Shown here piece after piece: positions 52,250 to 62,049 of a stretch of DNA of 64,000 nucleotides. The DNA is from Streptomyces sp. SDr-06. GTDB taxonomy: Bacteria; Actinomycetota; Actinomycetes; Streptomycetales; Streptomycetaceae. The stretch is taken from assembly GCF_003324565.1 (NCBI RefSeq), contig NZ_QOLA01000003.1, positions 62,001 through 126,000 on the forward strand, in the 5' to 3' direction. The notes beneath the pieces are model-generated. The model searched no databases. It worked only from the letters and a program-made list of their open reading frames with translations, and was not told the origin of the DNA. Made by a program: the position numbers and the translations under genes. The stretch's first letter is position 1, and each line of letters begins with the position of its first letter.

Positions 52250-53293
52250 ATGTTCGTCGCATGGAGAGACCTCCGGTTCGCCAAGGGCCGGTTCGCGCTG
52301 ATGGGTACGGTCGTGGTGCTCATCACCCTGCTGGTGGGGCTGCTTTCCGGGCTCACCGCCGGGCTGGCCAGGGACAACACCTCGGCCGTCAGCGCGCTGC
52401 CCGCCGACCGGCTCGCCTTCGCCGCGCCGCCCTCCGGGCAGTCGGCGTCCTTCACCAACTCCGTGGTGCCGAGCGGCACTTGGCACCGGTGGCAGCAGGC
52501 GCCGGGAGTCGAGGAGGCCCAGCCGATCGGCATCTCCACGCTGAACGCGAAGGCGGGCGAGCACACGGCCGCGGTGTCCTCGTTCGCGGTACCGGCGGGG
52601 TCCGGCCTGGCCCCGTCCGCGGTACGCGCCGGGTCCGTCGTCCTCTCGCACGGCGCGGCCGGGGACCTGCGCGCGAAGGCGGGCGACCGTCTGACGCTGG
52701 GCGGCCGGACGCTGACCGTGTCGGCGGTGGAGGGCGAGGACTCCTACAGCCACACCCCCGTGGTGTGGACGGCGCTGGCCGACGACGCGCCCGCCACCGT
52801 CGTCGCGCTCACCCTCGACGGCGGCGCGGACCTCGCGGCCACCGACCGACGGCTCGGCACCGAGAGCCTGACGCTCTCCGACGCGCTCTCCGCGCTGCCC
52901 TCCTACCAGGCCGAGAACGGCTCGCTCCAGCTCATGCGCGGCTTCCTCTTCGTCATCTCGGCGCTGGTCGTCGGCGCGTTCTTCACCGTCTGGACGATCC
53001 AGCGCAGCGGCGACATCGCCGTACTGAAGGCGCTCGGCGCCTCGACGCCCCATCTCCTCAAGGACGCGCTCGGCCAGGCCGTCGTGATGCTGACGGCGGG
53101 CACGCTGCTCGGCACCGGGCTCGCCTCGCTCGCCGGGGGGCTCGTCGGCGGCGCGGTGCCCTTCGTGCTCGACCCCGCCACCACGCTCGCCCCGGCCGCC
53201 GTGCTCATCGTGCTCGGCGTGATCGGCGCCGCCCTGTCCATCCGGCGCATCACCGCCGTCGACCCGCTGACCGCGCTCGGGAGTGCCCGGTGA
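52250..53293 (+). CDS. FtsX-family ABC transporter permease
   Basis: A 347-residue membrane protein: one N-terminal segment (FALMGTVVVLITLLVGLLSGLTAGLA), a periplasmic-type domain of about 190 residues, then three C-terminal segments (FLFVISALVVGAFFTVWTIQ, then LGQAVVMLTAGTLLGTG and PAAVLIVLGVIGAALS). This is the MacB/FtsX fold, usually an exporter of peptides or lipids. It is coupled to the ATPase gene by GTGA. The two-component system next to it is likely to regulate it in a peptide-antibiotic-stress manner, a guess from gene order. Confidence 0.92.
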   Translation: MFVAWRDLRFAKGRFALMGTVVVLITLLVGLLSGLTAGLARDNTSAVSALPADRLAFAAPPSGQSASFTNSVVPSGTWHRWQQAPGVEEAQPIGISTLNAKAGEHTAAVSSFAVPAGSGLAPSAVRAGSVVLSHGAAGDLRAKAGDRLTLGGRTLTVSAVEGEDSYSHTPVVWTALADDAPATVVALTLDGGADLAATDRRLGTESLTLSDALSALPSYQAENGSLQLMRGFLFVISALVVGAFFTVWTIQRSGDIAVLKALGASTPHLLKDALGQAVVMLTAGTLLGTGLASLAGGLVGGAVPFVLDPATTLAPAAVLIVLGVIGAALSIRRITAVDPLTALGSAR

Positions 53294-53985
53294 ACCCCTC
53301 CACACTTGTCCTCGACGACATCACCCTGACCTACGCCGACGGCGAAGGACGCCTCACCGCCCTGGACGCGGTCTCGCTCGCGGTCGGCGCCGGCACGGTG
53401 ACGGCCTGCGTCGGCCCCTCCGGATCCGGCAAGTCCAGCCTCCTCGCGGTCGCCGCGACCCTGGTGACCCCGGACAGCGGGCGCGTCGTGGTGGCCGGGA
53501 CCGACACCGCCGGGCTCGGCCCCGGCGAGAAGGCGGCGCTGCGCCGCGACTCCATCGGCATCGTCTTCCAGCAGCCCAACCTGCTGCCCTCGCTGACCGC
53601 GGCCGAGCAGCTCCAGGTGATGGCCCACCTCGCGGGCCGCAGGCCGCGCGAGGCGCGCGGGCGCGCCCTGGAACTCCTGGCCGCCGTCGGTCTCGGCGAC
53701 CAGGCCCACCGCCGCCCCCACCAGCTCTCCGGCGGCCAGCGCCAGCGCGTCAACATCGCCCGCGCCCTCATGAACGAGCCCGCGGTGCTCCTGGTCGACG
53801 AGCCGACCAGCGCCCTCGACCACGAGCGCGGTGCCGCGGTACTCGACCTCCTGCTCACGCTCACCCGCGACCGCGGCACGGCCACCGTCCTGGTCACCCA
53901 CGACCGCGCCCACCTGGAGCGGATGGATGCCGTGGTGACCATGGCCGACGGGCGGCTCAGCGAGGCGCGGGCGGTCGCGGGCTGA
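53290..53985 (+). CDS. ABC transporter ATPase (LolD/MacB-like)
   Basis: A 231-residue ATPase from GTG 53290. Walker A GPSGSGKSSLL, Q-loop FQQPNLLPSLT, signature LSGGQRQRVNIARAL, Walker B VLLVDEPTSALD, H-loop VLVTHDRAH: all intact. It pairs with the FtsX-type permease to make a complete exporter. The C-terminal tail is short. Confidence 0.96.
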   Translation: MNPSTLVLDDITLTYADGEGRLTALDAVSLAVGAGTVTACVGPSGSGKSSLLAVAATLVTPDSGRVVVAGTDTAGLGPGEKAALRRDSIGIVFQQPNLLPSLTAAEQLQVMAHLAGRRPREARGRALELLAAVGLGDQAHRRPHQLSGGQRQRVNIARALMNEPAVLLVDEPTSALDHERGAAVLDLLLTLTRDRGTATVLVTHDRAHLERMDAVVTMADGRLSEARAVAG

Positions 53986-54149
53986 GCCCCCGGGGGGCGA
54001 CCGCGGCACACTCTTGGCCGGCGCATGGGGGGCTCCATACCGCCCGTGCGCCGGGGGTTCACCTGCGCGGCGACGGCGGTACACAGGGCGCCACTACTCA
54101 TGAGCGCGCACCCCCCGCACCCCGGTTCCATCAACGTCAGGGGATACCT

Positions 54150-55799
54150 GTGAACCGCCCGCTCCTCCGGCTGGCCGCGACCTTCGGCGCCGCCGGCGCG
54201 CTCGCCGGAACGACCGTGCTGCACGCCGACGCCACCCCGGCGCGCCCGCACCGCGTCGCCGCCCAGCACGTCCTGCTCATCTCCGTGGACGGACTGCACC
54301 AGGCCGACCTCGACCGCTACACCGCCCGGCACCCGCACTCCGCGCTGGCCCGGCTCGCGCACGGCGGTGTGCAGTACACCCACGCGAGCACCACCACGCC
54401 CTCGGACTCCTTCCCCGGCATGACCGCCCAGGTCACCGGCGGCGGCCCGGGCACCACCGGGGTCTACTACGACGACTCCTACGACCGCACCCTGCTCCCG
54501 GCCGGCACCACCGACTGCGCGAAGGCCGTGCCGGGCGCCGAGGTCGACCTCACCGAGGACCTCGACAAGGACAAGTCGGCCCTCGACGCGGGCCAGGGCC
54601 TGACCGGACTGCCGGGCAGCATCCTGCGCATGACCGGCAACCCGGGCACGCTGCTCAACCCGGCCGCGCTGCCCGTCGACCCGAAGACGTGCAAGCCGCT
54701 CGCCCCGCACTCCTACCTGCGCGTCAACACCGTCTTCGACGTGGCCCGCCGGGCGGGGCTGCGCACGGCCTGGTCGGACAAACACGCGGCGTACGACATC
54801 CTGCAGGGGCCCTCGGGCCAGGGCATCCAGGACCTCTTCACGCCCGAGATCAACTCCGACGCCACCGGCTATGCCAAGGGCACCGACTGGACGAAGGACA
54901 ACAAGGCCACGCGCCAGTACGACGACTACAAGGTCCAGGCCGTCCGCAACGAGATCGACGGCTACGACCACAGCCGCGGCCACCGCACCGGCACCCCGGC
55001 CGTCTTCGGCCTCAACTTCCAGTCCGTATCGACCGCGCAGAAGCTGCCCGCCTCCGACGGTCTCAAGGGCGGGTACACGGCCAAGGGCGTTCCCGGGCCG
55101 CTGGTCGAGGCGAGCATCGACTTCGTCGACTCCGAACTCGGCTCGCTGGTCGCCGAGCTCAAGGCCCGCCACCTCGACACCAGCACGACCGTCATCCTGT
55201 CCGCCAAGCACGGCCAGTCGCCCACCGACCCGGCCGCGCTGACCCGGATCGACGACGCCCCGCTGCTCGCCGGTCTCGACGCGGCGTGGAAGAAGGCCCA
55301 CCCCGGCGCGGGTCCCCTCGTCGCGCACTCCGCGGACGACGACGGCATGATGCTGTGGCTCACCGACCACTCGCAGGCCGCCGCCGACTTCGCCAAGGCC
55401 TACCTCCTGGCCCAGCACGGCACCGGCACCGACATCGACGCCAAGCCGAAGCCCTTCACCGCGTCCGGCCTGACCAAGGGGTACGCGGGCCGGGAAGCCG
55501 CGCGCTACTTCGGTGTGCGGACGGGCGACGCCCGGGTCCCCGACGTCTTCGGCATCGCCCGCGAGGGCGTCGTCTACACCGGCGGCACCAAGAAGATCGC
55601 CGAGCACGGCGGCGCCAACGCCGACGACCTCGACGTCCCGCTGGTCGTCTCCGGTGCGGGCACCCCGGCCGGGGTGCGCGAGGAGGGCCGCGTCCACACC
55701 ACGCAGATCGCGCCCACCATCCTGGCCCTGCTGGGCCTGGACCCGCGGGACCTGCAGGCCGTACGCCGTGAGCACACCCGCGTGCTGCCCGTGCGCTGA
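54150..55799 (+). CDS. secreted alkaline-phosphatase-superfamily enzyme (nucleotide pyrophosphatase/phosphodiesterase-like)
   Basis: A 549-residue exported enzyme with a signal peptide (LLRLAATFGAAGALAGTTVL). The catalytic region HVLLISVDGLHQADLDRY, then STTTPSDSFPGMTAQVTG, carries the metal ligand aspartate and the nucleophile threonine, as in nucleotide pyrophosphatases/phosphodiesterases; further metal ligands are VILSAKHGQSP (the site for D/H) and the late HTTQIAPTILALLGLDP. GTG 54150 behind AGGGG. It stands alone, between the ABC genes and the divergent AllR gene. Its substrate, a phosphodiester, is unknown. Confidence 0.88.
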   Translation: MNRPLLRLAATFGAAGALAGTTVLHADATPARPHRVAAQHVLLISVDGLHQADLDRYTARHPHSALARLAHGGVQYTHASTTTPSDSFPGMTAQVTGGGPGTTGVYYDDSYDRTLLPAGTTDCAKAVPGAEVDLTEDLDKDKSALDAGQGLTGLPGSILRMTGNPGTLLNPAALPVDPKTCKPLAPHSYLRVNTVFDVARRAGLRTAWSDKHAAYDILQGPSGQGIQDLFTPEINSDATGYAKGTDWTKDNKATRQYDDYKVQAVRNEIDGYDHSRGHRTGTPAVFGLNFQSVSTAQKLPASDGLKGGYTAKGVPGPLVEASIDFVDSELGSLVAELKARHLDTSTTVILSAKHGQSPTDPAALTRIDDAPLLAGLDAAWKKAHPGAGPLVAHSADDDGMMLWLTDHSQAAADFAKAYLLAQHGTGTDIDAKPKPFTASGLTKGYAGREAARYFGVRTGDARVPDVFGIAREGVVYTGGTKKIAEHGGANADDLDVPLVVSGAGTPAGVREEGRVHTTQIAPTILALLGLDPRDLQAVRREHTRVLPVR

Positions 55800-55805
55800 A
55801 ACACC

Positions 55806-55843
55806 GGTGGGCCCCCTGCCGCGACGGCGACAGGGGGCCCACC
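55806..55843. terminator. bidirectional terminator
   Basis: Thirteen-base perfect arms GGTGGGCCCCCTG and CAGGGGGCCCACC with a twelve-base loop, between the phosphodiesterase gene and allR. Confidence 0.88.
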
Positions 55844-55852
55844 GAAGGCGAC

Positions 55853-56656
55853 TCAGGCCTGGGCGCCCGTGTTGGCCAGGGCCGTCGAGAGCTCCTGGGC
55901 GATGCCCTGGAGGATCGGGACGATCCGGTCCGTGGCCGCCTCGGTGACCCGGCCGGCCGGACCCGAGATCGAAATGGCCGCGGCGGTGGGGGAGTTGGGG
56001 ACCGACACCGCGAGGCAGCGGACTCCTATCTCCTGCTCGTTGTCGTCCACCGCGTACCCGGCGCGCCGCACCTGCTCCAGGGCGTCCAGGAAACCGTCCG
56101 CCGTGGTGATCGTCTTCTCCGTCGCGGCCGGCATGCCGGTGCGGGCGAGCAGGGCGCGGACCTCCTCCGGCGGGGTGTGCGCGAGCAGCGCCTTGCCCAC
56201 GCCCGTGGAGTGCGGCAGGACCCGGCGGCCGACCTCGGTGAACATCCGCATGGAGTGCTTGGAGGGCACCTGCGCGACGTAGACGATCTCGTCGCCGTCG
56301 AGGAGCGCCATGTTCGCGGTCTCGCCGGTCTCCTCGACGAGGCGGGTCAGATACGGCCGCGCCCACGTGCCGAGCAGCCGCGAGGCGGACTCGCCGAGCC
56401 GGATCAGGCGGGGGCCGAGCGCGTAGCGCCGGTTGGCCTGCTGGCGGACGTAGCCGCAGGCCACGAGCGTACGCATCAGGCGGTGGATGGTCGGCAGGGG
56501 AAGGCCGCTGCTCGCGGAGAGCTCGCTGAGGCCGACCTCGCCCCCGGCGTCGGCCATCCGCTCCAGGAGATCGAAGGCGCGCTCGAGGGACTGGACGCCT
56601 CCGGTGGCGGGGGAGGTTTTGGAGGCGTCGGTGGTGCTGGCGCTTGACGTCGGCAC
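55853..56656 (-). CDS. allR: IclR-family regulator of the AllR type
   Basis: A 267-residue regulator. N-terminal winged helix at about residues 20-75 (VQSLERAFDLLERMADAGGEVGLSELSASSGLPLPTIHRLMRTLVACGYV), then the IclR effector domain with YVAQVPSKHSMRMFTEVGRR, STGVGKALLAH and IGVRCLAVSVPNS. IclR proteins bind GGAA/TTCC-type palindromes. It is divergent from allantoinase, and paired boxes of this type lie between the two genes and at gcl, hyi and aceB. AllR of S. coelicolor is a described repressor of allantoin genes; the assignment here rests on position and operator type. Confidence 0.88.
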   Translation of the reverse strand: MPTSSASTTDASKTSPATGGVQSLERAFDLLERMADAGGEVGLSELSASSGLPLPTIHRLMRTLVACGYVRQQANRRYALGPRLIRLGESASRLLGTWARPYLTRLVEETGETANMALLDGDEIVYVAQVPSKHSMRMFTEVGRRVLPHSTGVGKALLAHTPPEEVRALLARTGMPAATEKTITTADGFLDALEQVRRAGYAVDDNEQEIGVRCLAVSVPNSPTAAAISISGPAGRVTEAATDRIVPILQGIAQELSTALANTGAQA

Positions 56657-56795
56657 GGCGCGTTCCTTTCGATGCTGGCAGGCGAAGGAGCAGACTACCG
56701 GGCGGTTGTCCGTCCTACCCTGGACGGGGCAGGTGTCCTCGCCGGTCAGAGCGGGTTTGTCCGTTCGTCGGCGGCACTGCGTGGCGATACCTACA

Positions 56796-56940
56796 TTCTG
56801 CTTGGTGGAATTCTAATTCCATTCTGTGGAAACCTCCAAGACTCCCCCCGTGTCGGCCGTCACTCGTCGGCCACCCTTGACGGCTTCCTCGGCGAGCGCG
56901 CAAACTCCTTCAACAGATCGTTGAATTCCGGTGTACGGAA
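56796..56940. promoter_or_regulatory. allB-allR control region: three AllR-type boxes and a TCAACA palindrome
   Basis: TTCTGCTTGGTGGAA (56796-56810) and TTCCATTCTGTGGAA (56817-56831) are 21 bp apart. Further right, TCAACAGATCGTTGA (56910-56924) is followed after one base by TTCCGGTGTACGGAA (56926-56940), close to the GTG of allB. Both operator types are therefore present, as at aceB. Confidence 0.78.
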
Positions 56941-56966
56941 GAATCCGCTGGGAAGTGAGGGCTCGG

Positions 56967-58304
56967 GTGTCCGACGTCAACCTGGTACTGCGCTCGACGC
57001 GCGTCATCACCCCCGAGGGGACGCGCCCGGCGACGGTCGCCGTCGCCGGCGGGAAGATCGCGGACGTACTGCCGTACGAGGCCGAGGTCCCGGCCGGCGC
57101 GCGCCTGGAGGACTTCGGTGACGACGTGCTGCTGCCCGGCATCGTCGACACCCATGTGCACGTGAACGACCCCGGCCGCACCGAGTGGGAGGGCTTCTGG
57201 ACCGCCACCCGAGCGGCCGCCGCCGGGGGCATCACGACCCTGATCGACATGCCGCTCAACTCGCTGCCCCCGACCACCACGGTCGAGAACCTGCGCGTCA
57301 AGCAGGAGGTCGCCGCGAGCAAGGCGCACATCGACACCGGCTTCTGGGGCGGCGCGCTGCCCGACAACGTCAAGGACCTGGGGCCGCTGCACGAGGCGGG
57401 CGTCTTCGGCTTCAAGGCGTTCCTCTCGCCGTCCGGCGTCGAGGAGTTCCCCGAACTGGACCAGAAGCAGCTGGAGCGCTCGCTCGCCGAGATCGCCGGG
57501 TTCGACGGGCTGATGATCATCCACGCCGAGGACCCGCACGAGCTCGACGCCGCCCCGCACCTCACCGGGCCCAAGTACGCCGACTACCTGGCGACCCGGC
57601 CGCGCGTCTCGGAGAACACCGCGATCGAGGGCCTGATCAACGCGGCCAAGCGGGTCGGCGCCCGCGTCCACGTGCTGCACCTGTCGTCCTCGGACGCGCT
57701 GCCGCTGATCGCCGCCGCCAAGCGCGAGGGCGTCAGGCTCACCGTCGAGACCTGCCCGCACTACCTCACCCTGACCGCCGAGGAAGTCCCGGACGGGGCG
57801 AGCGAGTTCAAGTGCTGCCCGCCGATCCGTGAGGCCGCCAATCAGGACCTGCTGTGGGCGGCGCTGGCCGACGGGACCATCGACTGCGTCGTCACCGACC
57901 ACTCGCCGTCCACCGCCGACCTCAAGACCGACGACTTCGCGACCGCCTGGGGTGGCATCTCCGGCCTCCAGCTCAGCCTCCCCGCGATCTGGACCGAGGC
58001 CCGCAAGCGTGGCCACAGCCTGGAGGACGTGGTGCGCTGGATGTCGACCGCGACCGCGAACCTGGTGGGGCTGACCCAGAAGGGCGCCATCGAGGCCGGC
58101 CGCGACGCCGACTTCGCGGTGCTCGCCCCCGACGAGACCTTCACCGTGGACCCGGCCGAGCTCCAGCACCGCAACCGCGTCACCGCCTACGCGGGCAAGA
58201 CGCTGCACGGCGTCGTCAGGTCGACCTGGCTGCGCGGCGAGCGCATCCAGCACGACGGCGTCATCGCCGAGCCCACCGGCCGCCTGCTCGAAAGGAACAA
58301 CTGA
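56967..58304 (+). CDS. allB: allantoinase
   Basis: A 445-residue cyclic amidohydrolase that opens allantoin to allantoate. Metal site: [10 protein letters not shown] at about residue 56, FGFKAFLS with the carboxylated lysine, [21 protein letters not shown] and VVTDHSPS with the catalytic aspartate. This is the bacterial AllB/PucH pattern. GTG 56967 begins at the conserved part; the frame opens 36 bases earlier inside the operator. Four bases separate it from the allantoicase gene, so the two are an operon. Confidence 0.97.
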   Translation: MSDVNLVLRSTRVITPEGTRPATVAVAGGKIADVLPYEAEVPAGARLEDFGDDVLLPGIVDTHVHVNDPGRTEWEGFWTATRAAAAGGITTLIDMPLNSLPPTTTVENLRVKQEVAASKAHIDTGFWGGALPDNVKDLGPLHEAGVFGFKAFLSPSGVEEFPELDQKQLERSLAEIAGFDGLMIIHAEDPHELDAAPHLTGPKYADYLATRPRVSENTAIEGLINAAKRVGARVHVLHLSSSDALPLIAAAKREGVRLTVETCPHYLTLTAEEVPDGASEFKCCPPIREAANQDLLWAALADGTIDCVVTDHSPSTADLKTDDFATAWGGISGLQLSLPAIWTEARKRGHSLEDVVRWMSTATANLVGLTQKGAIEAGRDADFAVLAPDETFTVDPAELQHRNRVTAYAGKTLHGVVRSTWLRGERIQHDGVIAEPTGRLLERNN

Positions 58305-58308
58305 CACC

Positions 58309-59424
58309 GTGAGCACCCTTCCCTCCTTCACCGGTGACGCCAGCCCCTTCGGCGGCGGCGACCCGTACGCGGACTACCGCACCGCCGACTTCGCCTTCAC
58401 GCGGTACGTCGACCTCGCCGACCGGCGCCTGGGCGCGGGTGTGATCGCCGCCAACGACGAGTTCTTCGCCGAGCGCGAGAACCTCCTCAAGCCCGAGGCC
58501 GCCGAGTTCGACCCCGAGCACTTCGGCCACAAGGGCAAGATCATGGACGGCTGGGAGACCCGGCGCCGCCGCGGCGTCTCGGCCGAGCAGCCGCACCCCA
58601 CCGACGAGGACCACGACTGGGCGCTCATCCGCCTGGGCGCGCCCGGCGTGGTGCGCGGCGTCGTCGTCGACACCGCCCACTTCCGCGGCAACTACCCGCA
58701 GGCCGTCTCCGTCGAGGCCACCTCGGTGCCGGGCTCCCCCTCGCCCGAGGAGCTGCTCGCGCCGGACGTGAAGTGGACAACGCTCGTGCCCCGTACGGCG
58801 GTTGGCGGCCACGCGGCCAACGGCTTCGCGGTCGACGTCGAGCAGCGCTTCACGCACCTGCGCCTGAACCAGCACCCCGACGGTGGCGTGGCCCGCCTGC
58901 GGGTCCACGGCGAGATAGCCCCCGACCCGCGCTGGCTGGCCGCCCTCGGCACCTTCGACCTCGCGGCCCTGGAGAACGGCGGCCAGGTCGAGGACGCCTC
59001 GGACCGCTTCTACTCGCCCGCCACCAACACCATCCAGCCGGGCCGCTCCCGCAAGATGGACGACGGCTGGGAGACCCGGCGCCGCCGCGACAAGGGCAAC
59101 GACTGGATCCGCTACCAGCTGGCGGCCCAGTCGGAGATCCGCGCGGTCGAGATCGACACGGCGTACCTCAAGGGCAACTCGGCGGGCTGGGCGGCGCTCT
59201 CGGTGCGCGACGGCGCCTCGGGGGAGTGGGCTGAGGTCCTGCCGCGCACCCGCCTCCAGCCCGACACCAACCACCGCTTCGTCCTGGACGCCCCCGCCGT
59301 GGGCACCCACGTACGGATCGACATCTTCCCCGACGGCGGCATCTCGCGGCTGCGCCTCTTCGGCTCCCTGACGGCCGAGGGCGCCGCGCGGCTGACCGCC
59401 CGCCACCAGGAACTGGGCGGCTGA
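58309..59424 (+). CDS. alc: allantoicase
   Basis: A 371-residue enzyme that splits allantoate to ureidoglycolate and urea. It consists of two similar jelly-roll halves; the conserved KIMDGWETRRRR and KMDDGWETRRRR segments at about residues 76 and 248 show the internal duplication typical of the family. GTG 58309 follows the allB stop. It uses the allantoinase product directly. The next step, ureidoglycolate lyase, is not present in the window. Confidence 0.96.
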   Translation: MSTLPSFTGDASPFGGGDPYADYRTADFAFTRYVDLADRRLGAGVIAANDEFFAERENLLKPEAAEFDPEHFGHKGKIMDGWETRRRRGVSAEQPHPTDEDHDWALIRLGAPGVVRGVVVDTAHFRGNYPQAVSVEATSVPGSPSPEELLAPDVKWTTLVPRTAVGGHAANGFAVDVEQRFTHLRLNQHPDGGVARLRVHGEIAPDPRWLAALGTFDLAALENGGQVEDASDRFYSPATNTIQPGRSRKMDDGWETRRRRDKGNDWIRYQLAAQSEIRAVEIDTAYLKGNSAGWAALSVRDGASGEWAEVLPRTRLQPDTNHRFVLDAPAVGTHVRIDIFPDGGISRLRLFGSLTAEGAARLTARHQELGG

Positions 59425-59468
59425 GCCGGCCCGATCCCCACAGCAGGGCGGCACGACACCCGCCCGCG

Positions 59469-59508
59469 CGCGAGGCATCCCGACCCGACAGCACCGGGGT
59501 GCCTCGCG
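59469..59508. terminator. terminator between convergent allantoicase and SDR genes
   Basis: CGCGAGGCA pairs with TGCCTCGCG, extended inward by TCCCG with CGGGG (one T-G pair). Confidence 0.8.
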
Positions 59509-59522
59509 CTTTCCCCTGCGCG

Positions 59523-60263
59523 CTAGGCCGCGTAGCCCCCGTCCACCGAGAGCTCGGCGCCCGTCACATACGACGCCTCCTCGCTCGCCAGGTACGCCAC
59601 GATCGAGGCGACCTCGTCGGCCGTTCCGTACCGCCCGAGCGAGGTCATCGCGGCCTGGTCCGCGGCGGACGGCCCGTCCGCCGGGTTCATGTCGGTGTCG
59701 ACGGGGCCCGGGTGGACGACTGTCGCGTTGATCCCCCGCGCGCCGAGCTCGCGCGCCAGCGCCCTGGTGAGCCCGATGAGGGCCGACTTGCTCAGGGTGT
59801 ACAGCACACCGCCGGGCCCCGGCGCGTGCTGGGTCAGGCACGAGCCGATCGTGATGATCCGTCCGCCGCGCGGCATGCGGGCCGCGGCGGCCTGGGCGGC
59901 GAGAAAGACGCCGCGCACGTTCACCGCGAGCACCCGGTCGACGTCCGCGAGGCTCAGCTGGTCGAGCGGGGCGAGCACGCCCACACCCGCGTTGTTGACC
60001 AGCACGTCGAGGCCGCCGAGCGCCCCGGCCGCCCGCTCGACGCCCTCCACGGCGTCCGCCGCCAGGGCCTGGTCCGCGCGCAGCGCGATCCCGCGCCGCC
60101 CCATCGCCTCGATCTTCGCGACGACCTCCCTGGCCCCCTCCTCGCCCCGGACGTAGGTGACGGCGACATCGGCGCCCTGCTGGGCCAGGCGCAGCGCGGT
60201 AGCGGCGCCGATGCCCCGGCTGCCGCCCGTGACCAGGGCCTTCTTGCCGTTGAGCGAGTTCAT
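59523..60263 (-). CDS. short-chain dehydrogenase/reductase
   Basis: A 246-residue classical SDR. Cofactor part TGGSRGIGAATALRL, NNAG motif, catalytic Ser in IGSCLT and YTLSK as YxxxK, and a conserved end LASEEASYVTGAELSVDGGYAA. The catalytic tetrad is intact. The substrate cannot be told. ATG 60263 behind AGGACC is chosen over the longer frame. Confidence 0.94.
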   Translation of the reverse strand: MNSLNGKKALVTGGSRGIGAATALRLAQQGADVAVTYVRGEEGAREVVAKIEAMGRRGIALRADQALAADAVEGVERAAGALGGLDVLVNNAGVGVLAPLDQLSLADVDRVLAVNVRGVFLAAQAAAARMPRGGRIITIGSCLTQHAPGPGGVLYTLSKSALIGLTRALARELGARGINATVVHPGPVDTDMNPADGPSAADQAAMTSLGRYGTADEVASIVAYLASEEASYVTGAELSVDGGYAA

Positions 60264-60452
60264 CGTGAGGTCCTTTCCTTCGGCGCGTCCGGTGCGGTCC
60301 GCCCGGAGCGGCTGTTGTTGCGGCTTCAAGCAAAGCCGTCACCGGACCCCCGTGCTGGCGGCCATCGGACACCGAGTCCCGCTGCCGGAACCTGGCACTC
60401 GGTGTCGTACGTTGACCCCCGGCAAGCACCCCGCACCCGTCAGGAGACCGCC

Positions 60453-61268
60453 GTGACCCTTCGGCAAGAGATCGTCGGCAACGCCATGCAGATGGCCGTC
60501 GTGAACCTCACTCCCGGCCAGACCGTCTACTGCGAGGCCGGGAAGTTCCTCTTCAAGACAGCCAACGTGTCGATGGAGACCCGGCTGTCCGGACCCGACC
60601 GGGGCGGGCGCGACCAGGCGGGCCAGGGCGGTGGCGGCATGGGCGGCATGCTGCGCCAGGCCATGGGCACCGCGATGCAGGTCGGCCAGCGCGCACTGGC
60701 CGGCGAGTCGCTCGCCTTCCAGTACTTCACCTCCACCGGCGGCGAGGGCACCGTCGGCTTCGCGGGCGTGCTGCCGGGCGAGATGCGCGCCCTCGAACTC
60801 ACCGGGAACCGGGCCTGGTTCGCCGAGAAGGACGCCTTCGTGGCCGCCGAGTCCACCGTCGACTTCGGCATCGCCTTCCAGGGCGGCCGCACCGGCATGA
60901 GCGGCGGCGAGGGCTTCATCCTGGAGAAGTTCACCGGCACCGGCACCGTGATCATCTGCGGCGCGGGCAACTTCATCGACCTCAACCCGGCCGACTTCGG
61001 CGGCCGCATCGAGGTCGACACGGGCTGCATCGTCGCCTTCGAGGAGGGCATCGAGTACGGCGTGCAGCGCATCGGCGGCCTCAACCGCCAGGGCCTGATG
61101 AACGCCGTCTTCGGCGGCGAGGGCCTCTCGCTCGCCACCCTGGAGGGCGACGGCCGCGTCATCCTCCAGTCGCTCACCATCGAAGGCCTGGCCAACGCCC
61201 TGAAGAAGGCGCAGGGCGGCGACAAGCAGGGCCCCACCGGCGGCCTGTTCTCCACGCACGCGGGATGA
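60453..61268 (+). CDS. AIM24/TIGR00266-family protein
   Basis: A 271-residue protein of the TIGR00266/AIM24 family, a beta-rich fold of unknown biochemical function. Family parts are LTPGQTVYCEAGKFLFKTANV, TVGFAGVLPGEMRALEL, EKDAFVAAESTVDFGIAFQ and the glycine-rich MGGMLRQAMGTAMQVG region. GTG 60453 behind CAGGAG. It may be a membrane-associated or assembly protein; the yeast homologue acts in mitochondrial structure. Confidence 0.88.
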   Translation: MTLRQEIVGNAMQMAVVNLTPGQTVYCEAGKFLFKTANVSMETRLSGPDRGGRDQAGQGGGGMGGMLRQAMGTAMQVGQRALAGESLAFQYFTSTGGEGTVGFAGVLPGEMRALELTGNRAWFAEKDAFVAAESTVDFGIAFQGGRTGMSGGEGFILEKFTGTGTVIICGAGNFIDLNPADFGGRIEVDTGCIVAFEEGIEYGVQRIGGLNRQGLMNAVFGGEGLSLATLEGDGRVILQSLTIEGLANALKKAQGGDKQGPTGGLFSTHAG

Positions 61269-61369
61269 CGCGCCGCGAGGGCGATGAGTTCCGCGGGAGC
61301 GCGCGGTCTGAGCTGGTGTGACCGGCGCGGCCCGACCGCGCCGGAGCGCCCCCCAGAAAGGCTCGGACC

Positions 61370-61996
61370 ATGAAGCTCACCTTCACCACGTTCCTCACCC
61401 TCGACGGCGTCGTCCAGGCACCCGGAGGGCCCGAGGAGGACCCCGGCGACGGCTTCGCGCACGGCGGCTGGCAGGCGCCGTTCGGCGACGACGAGACCGA
61501 CCGGCAGATCATCGAGTGGTTCGCGGGCGCTGAGGCCTTCCTGCTCGGCCGGCGCACCTACGACATCTTCGCCAGGTACTGGCCGCGCGTCACCGAGCCG
61601 GACCATCCGATCGCGGCGCCCCTGAACGCGCTCCCCAAGTACGTCGTCTCCAACACCCTCAAGAACCCAGAGTGGCACGGCACCACGGTCGTCGCGGGCT
61701 CCGACGCGGACGTGGCCTCGGCGGTCCGGACGCTCAAGGACCGGCCCGGCGGCGAACTCCAGGTGCACGGCAGCGGCGCCCTGGCCCGGTTCCTGATGGG
61801 GCACGGCCTCATCGACGAGTACCGCCTGCTGACCTACCCGGTGGTGCTCGGCGAGGGCCGCCGCCTGTTCACCGACGGCGTCCCGGCGACCTCCTTCGCC
61901 GTGGCCGGGTCCAGCACCACCTCCAGCGGGGTCACCATCACCACGCTGCGCCCCACCGGCCGCCCCACGTACGGGAGTTACGACCTCGACGAGTGA
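61370..61996 (+). CDS. dihydrofolate reductase-fold protein (RibD C-terminal-like)
   Basis: A 208-residue protein of the DHFR/RibD C-terminal family found in many actinobacteria: TFTTFLTLDGVVQAPGGPEEDP, then AEAFLLGRRTYDIF, LNALPKYVVSNTL, GGELQVHGSGALARFLMGHGLIDEYRLLTYPVVLGEGRRLF. These bind NADPH. The substrate is unknown; they are rarely true dihydrofolate reductases. ATG 61370. Confidence 0.9.
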   Translation: MKLTFTTFLTLDGVVQAPGGPEEDPGDGFAHGGWQAPFGDDETDRQIIEWFAGAEAFLLGRRTYDIFARYWPRVTEPDHPIAAPLNALPKYVVSNTLKNPEWHGTTVVAGSDADVASAVRTLKDRPGGELQVHGSGALARFLMGHGLIDEYRLLTYPVVLGEGRRLFTDGVPATSFAVAGSSTTSSGVTITTLRPTGRPTYGSYDLDE

Positions 61997-62049
61997 GGCA
62001 GGACCGCGAGGCGGAACGCCCCTTCCCGGGCCGCCCGCCGCCCAGTGCG

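Noticed and set aside
53331..56366. 1011-codon minus-strand frame
   Set aside because: It covers ABC ATPase, phosphodiesterase and part of allR in the wrong frame, with no recognisable domain.
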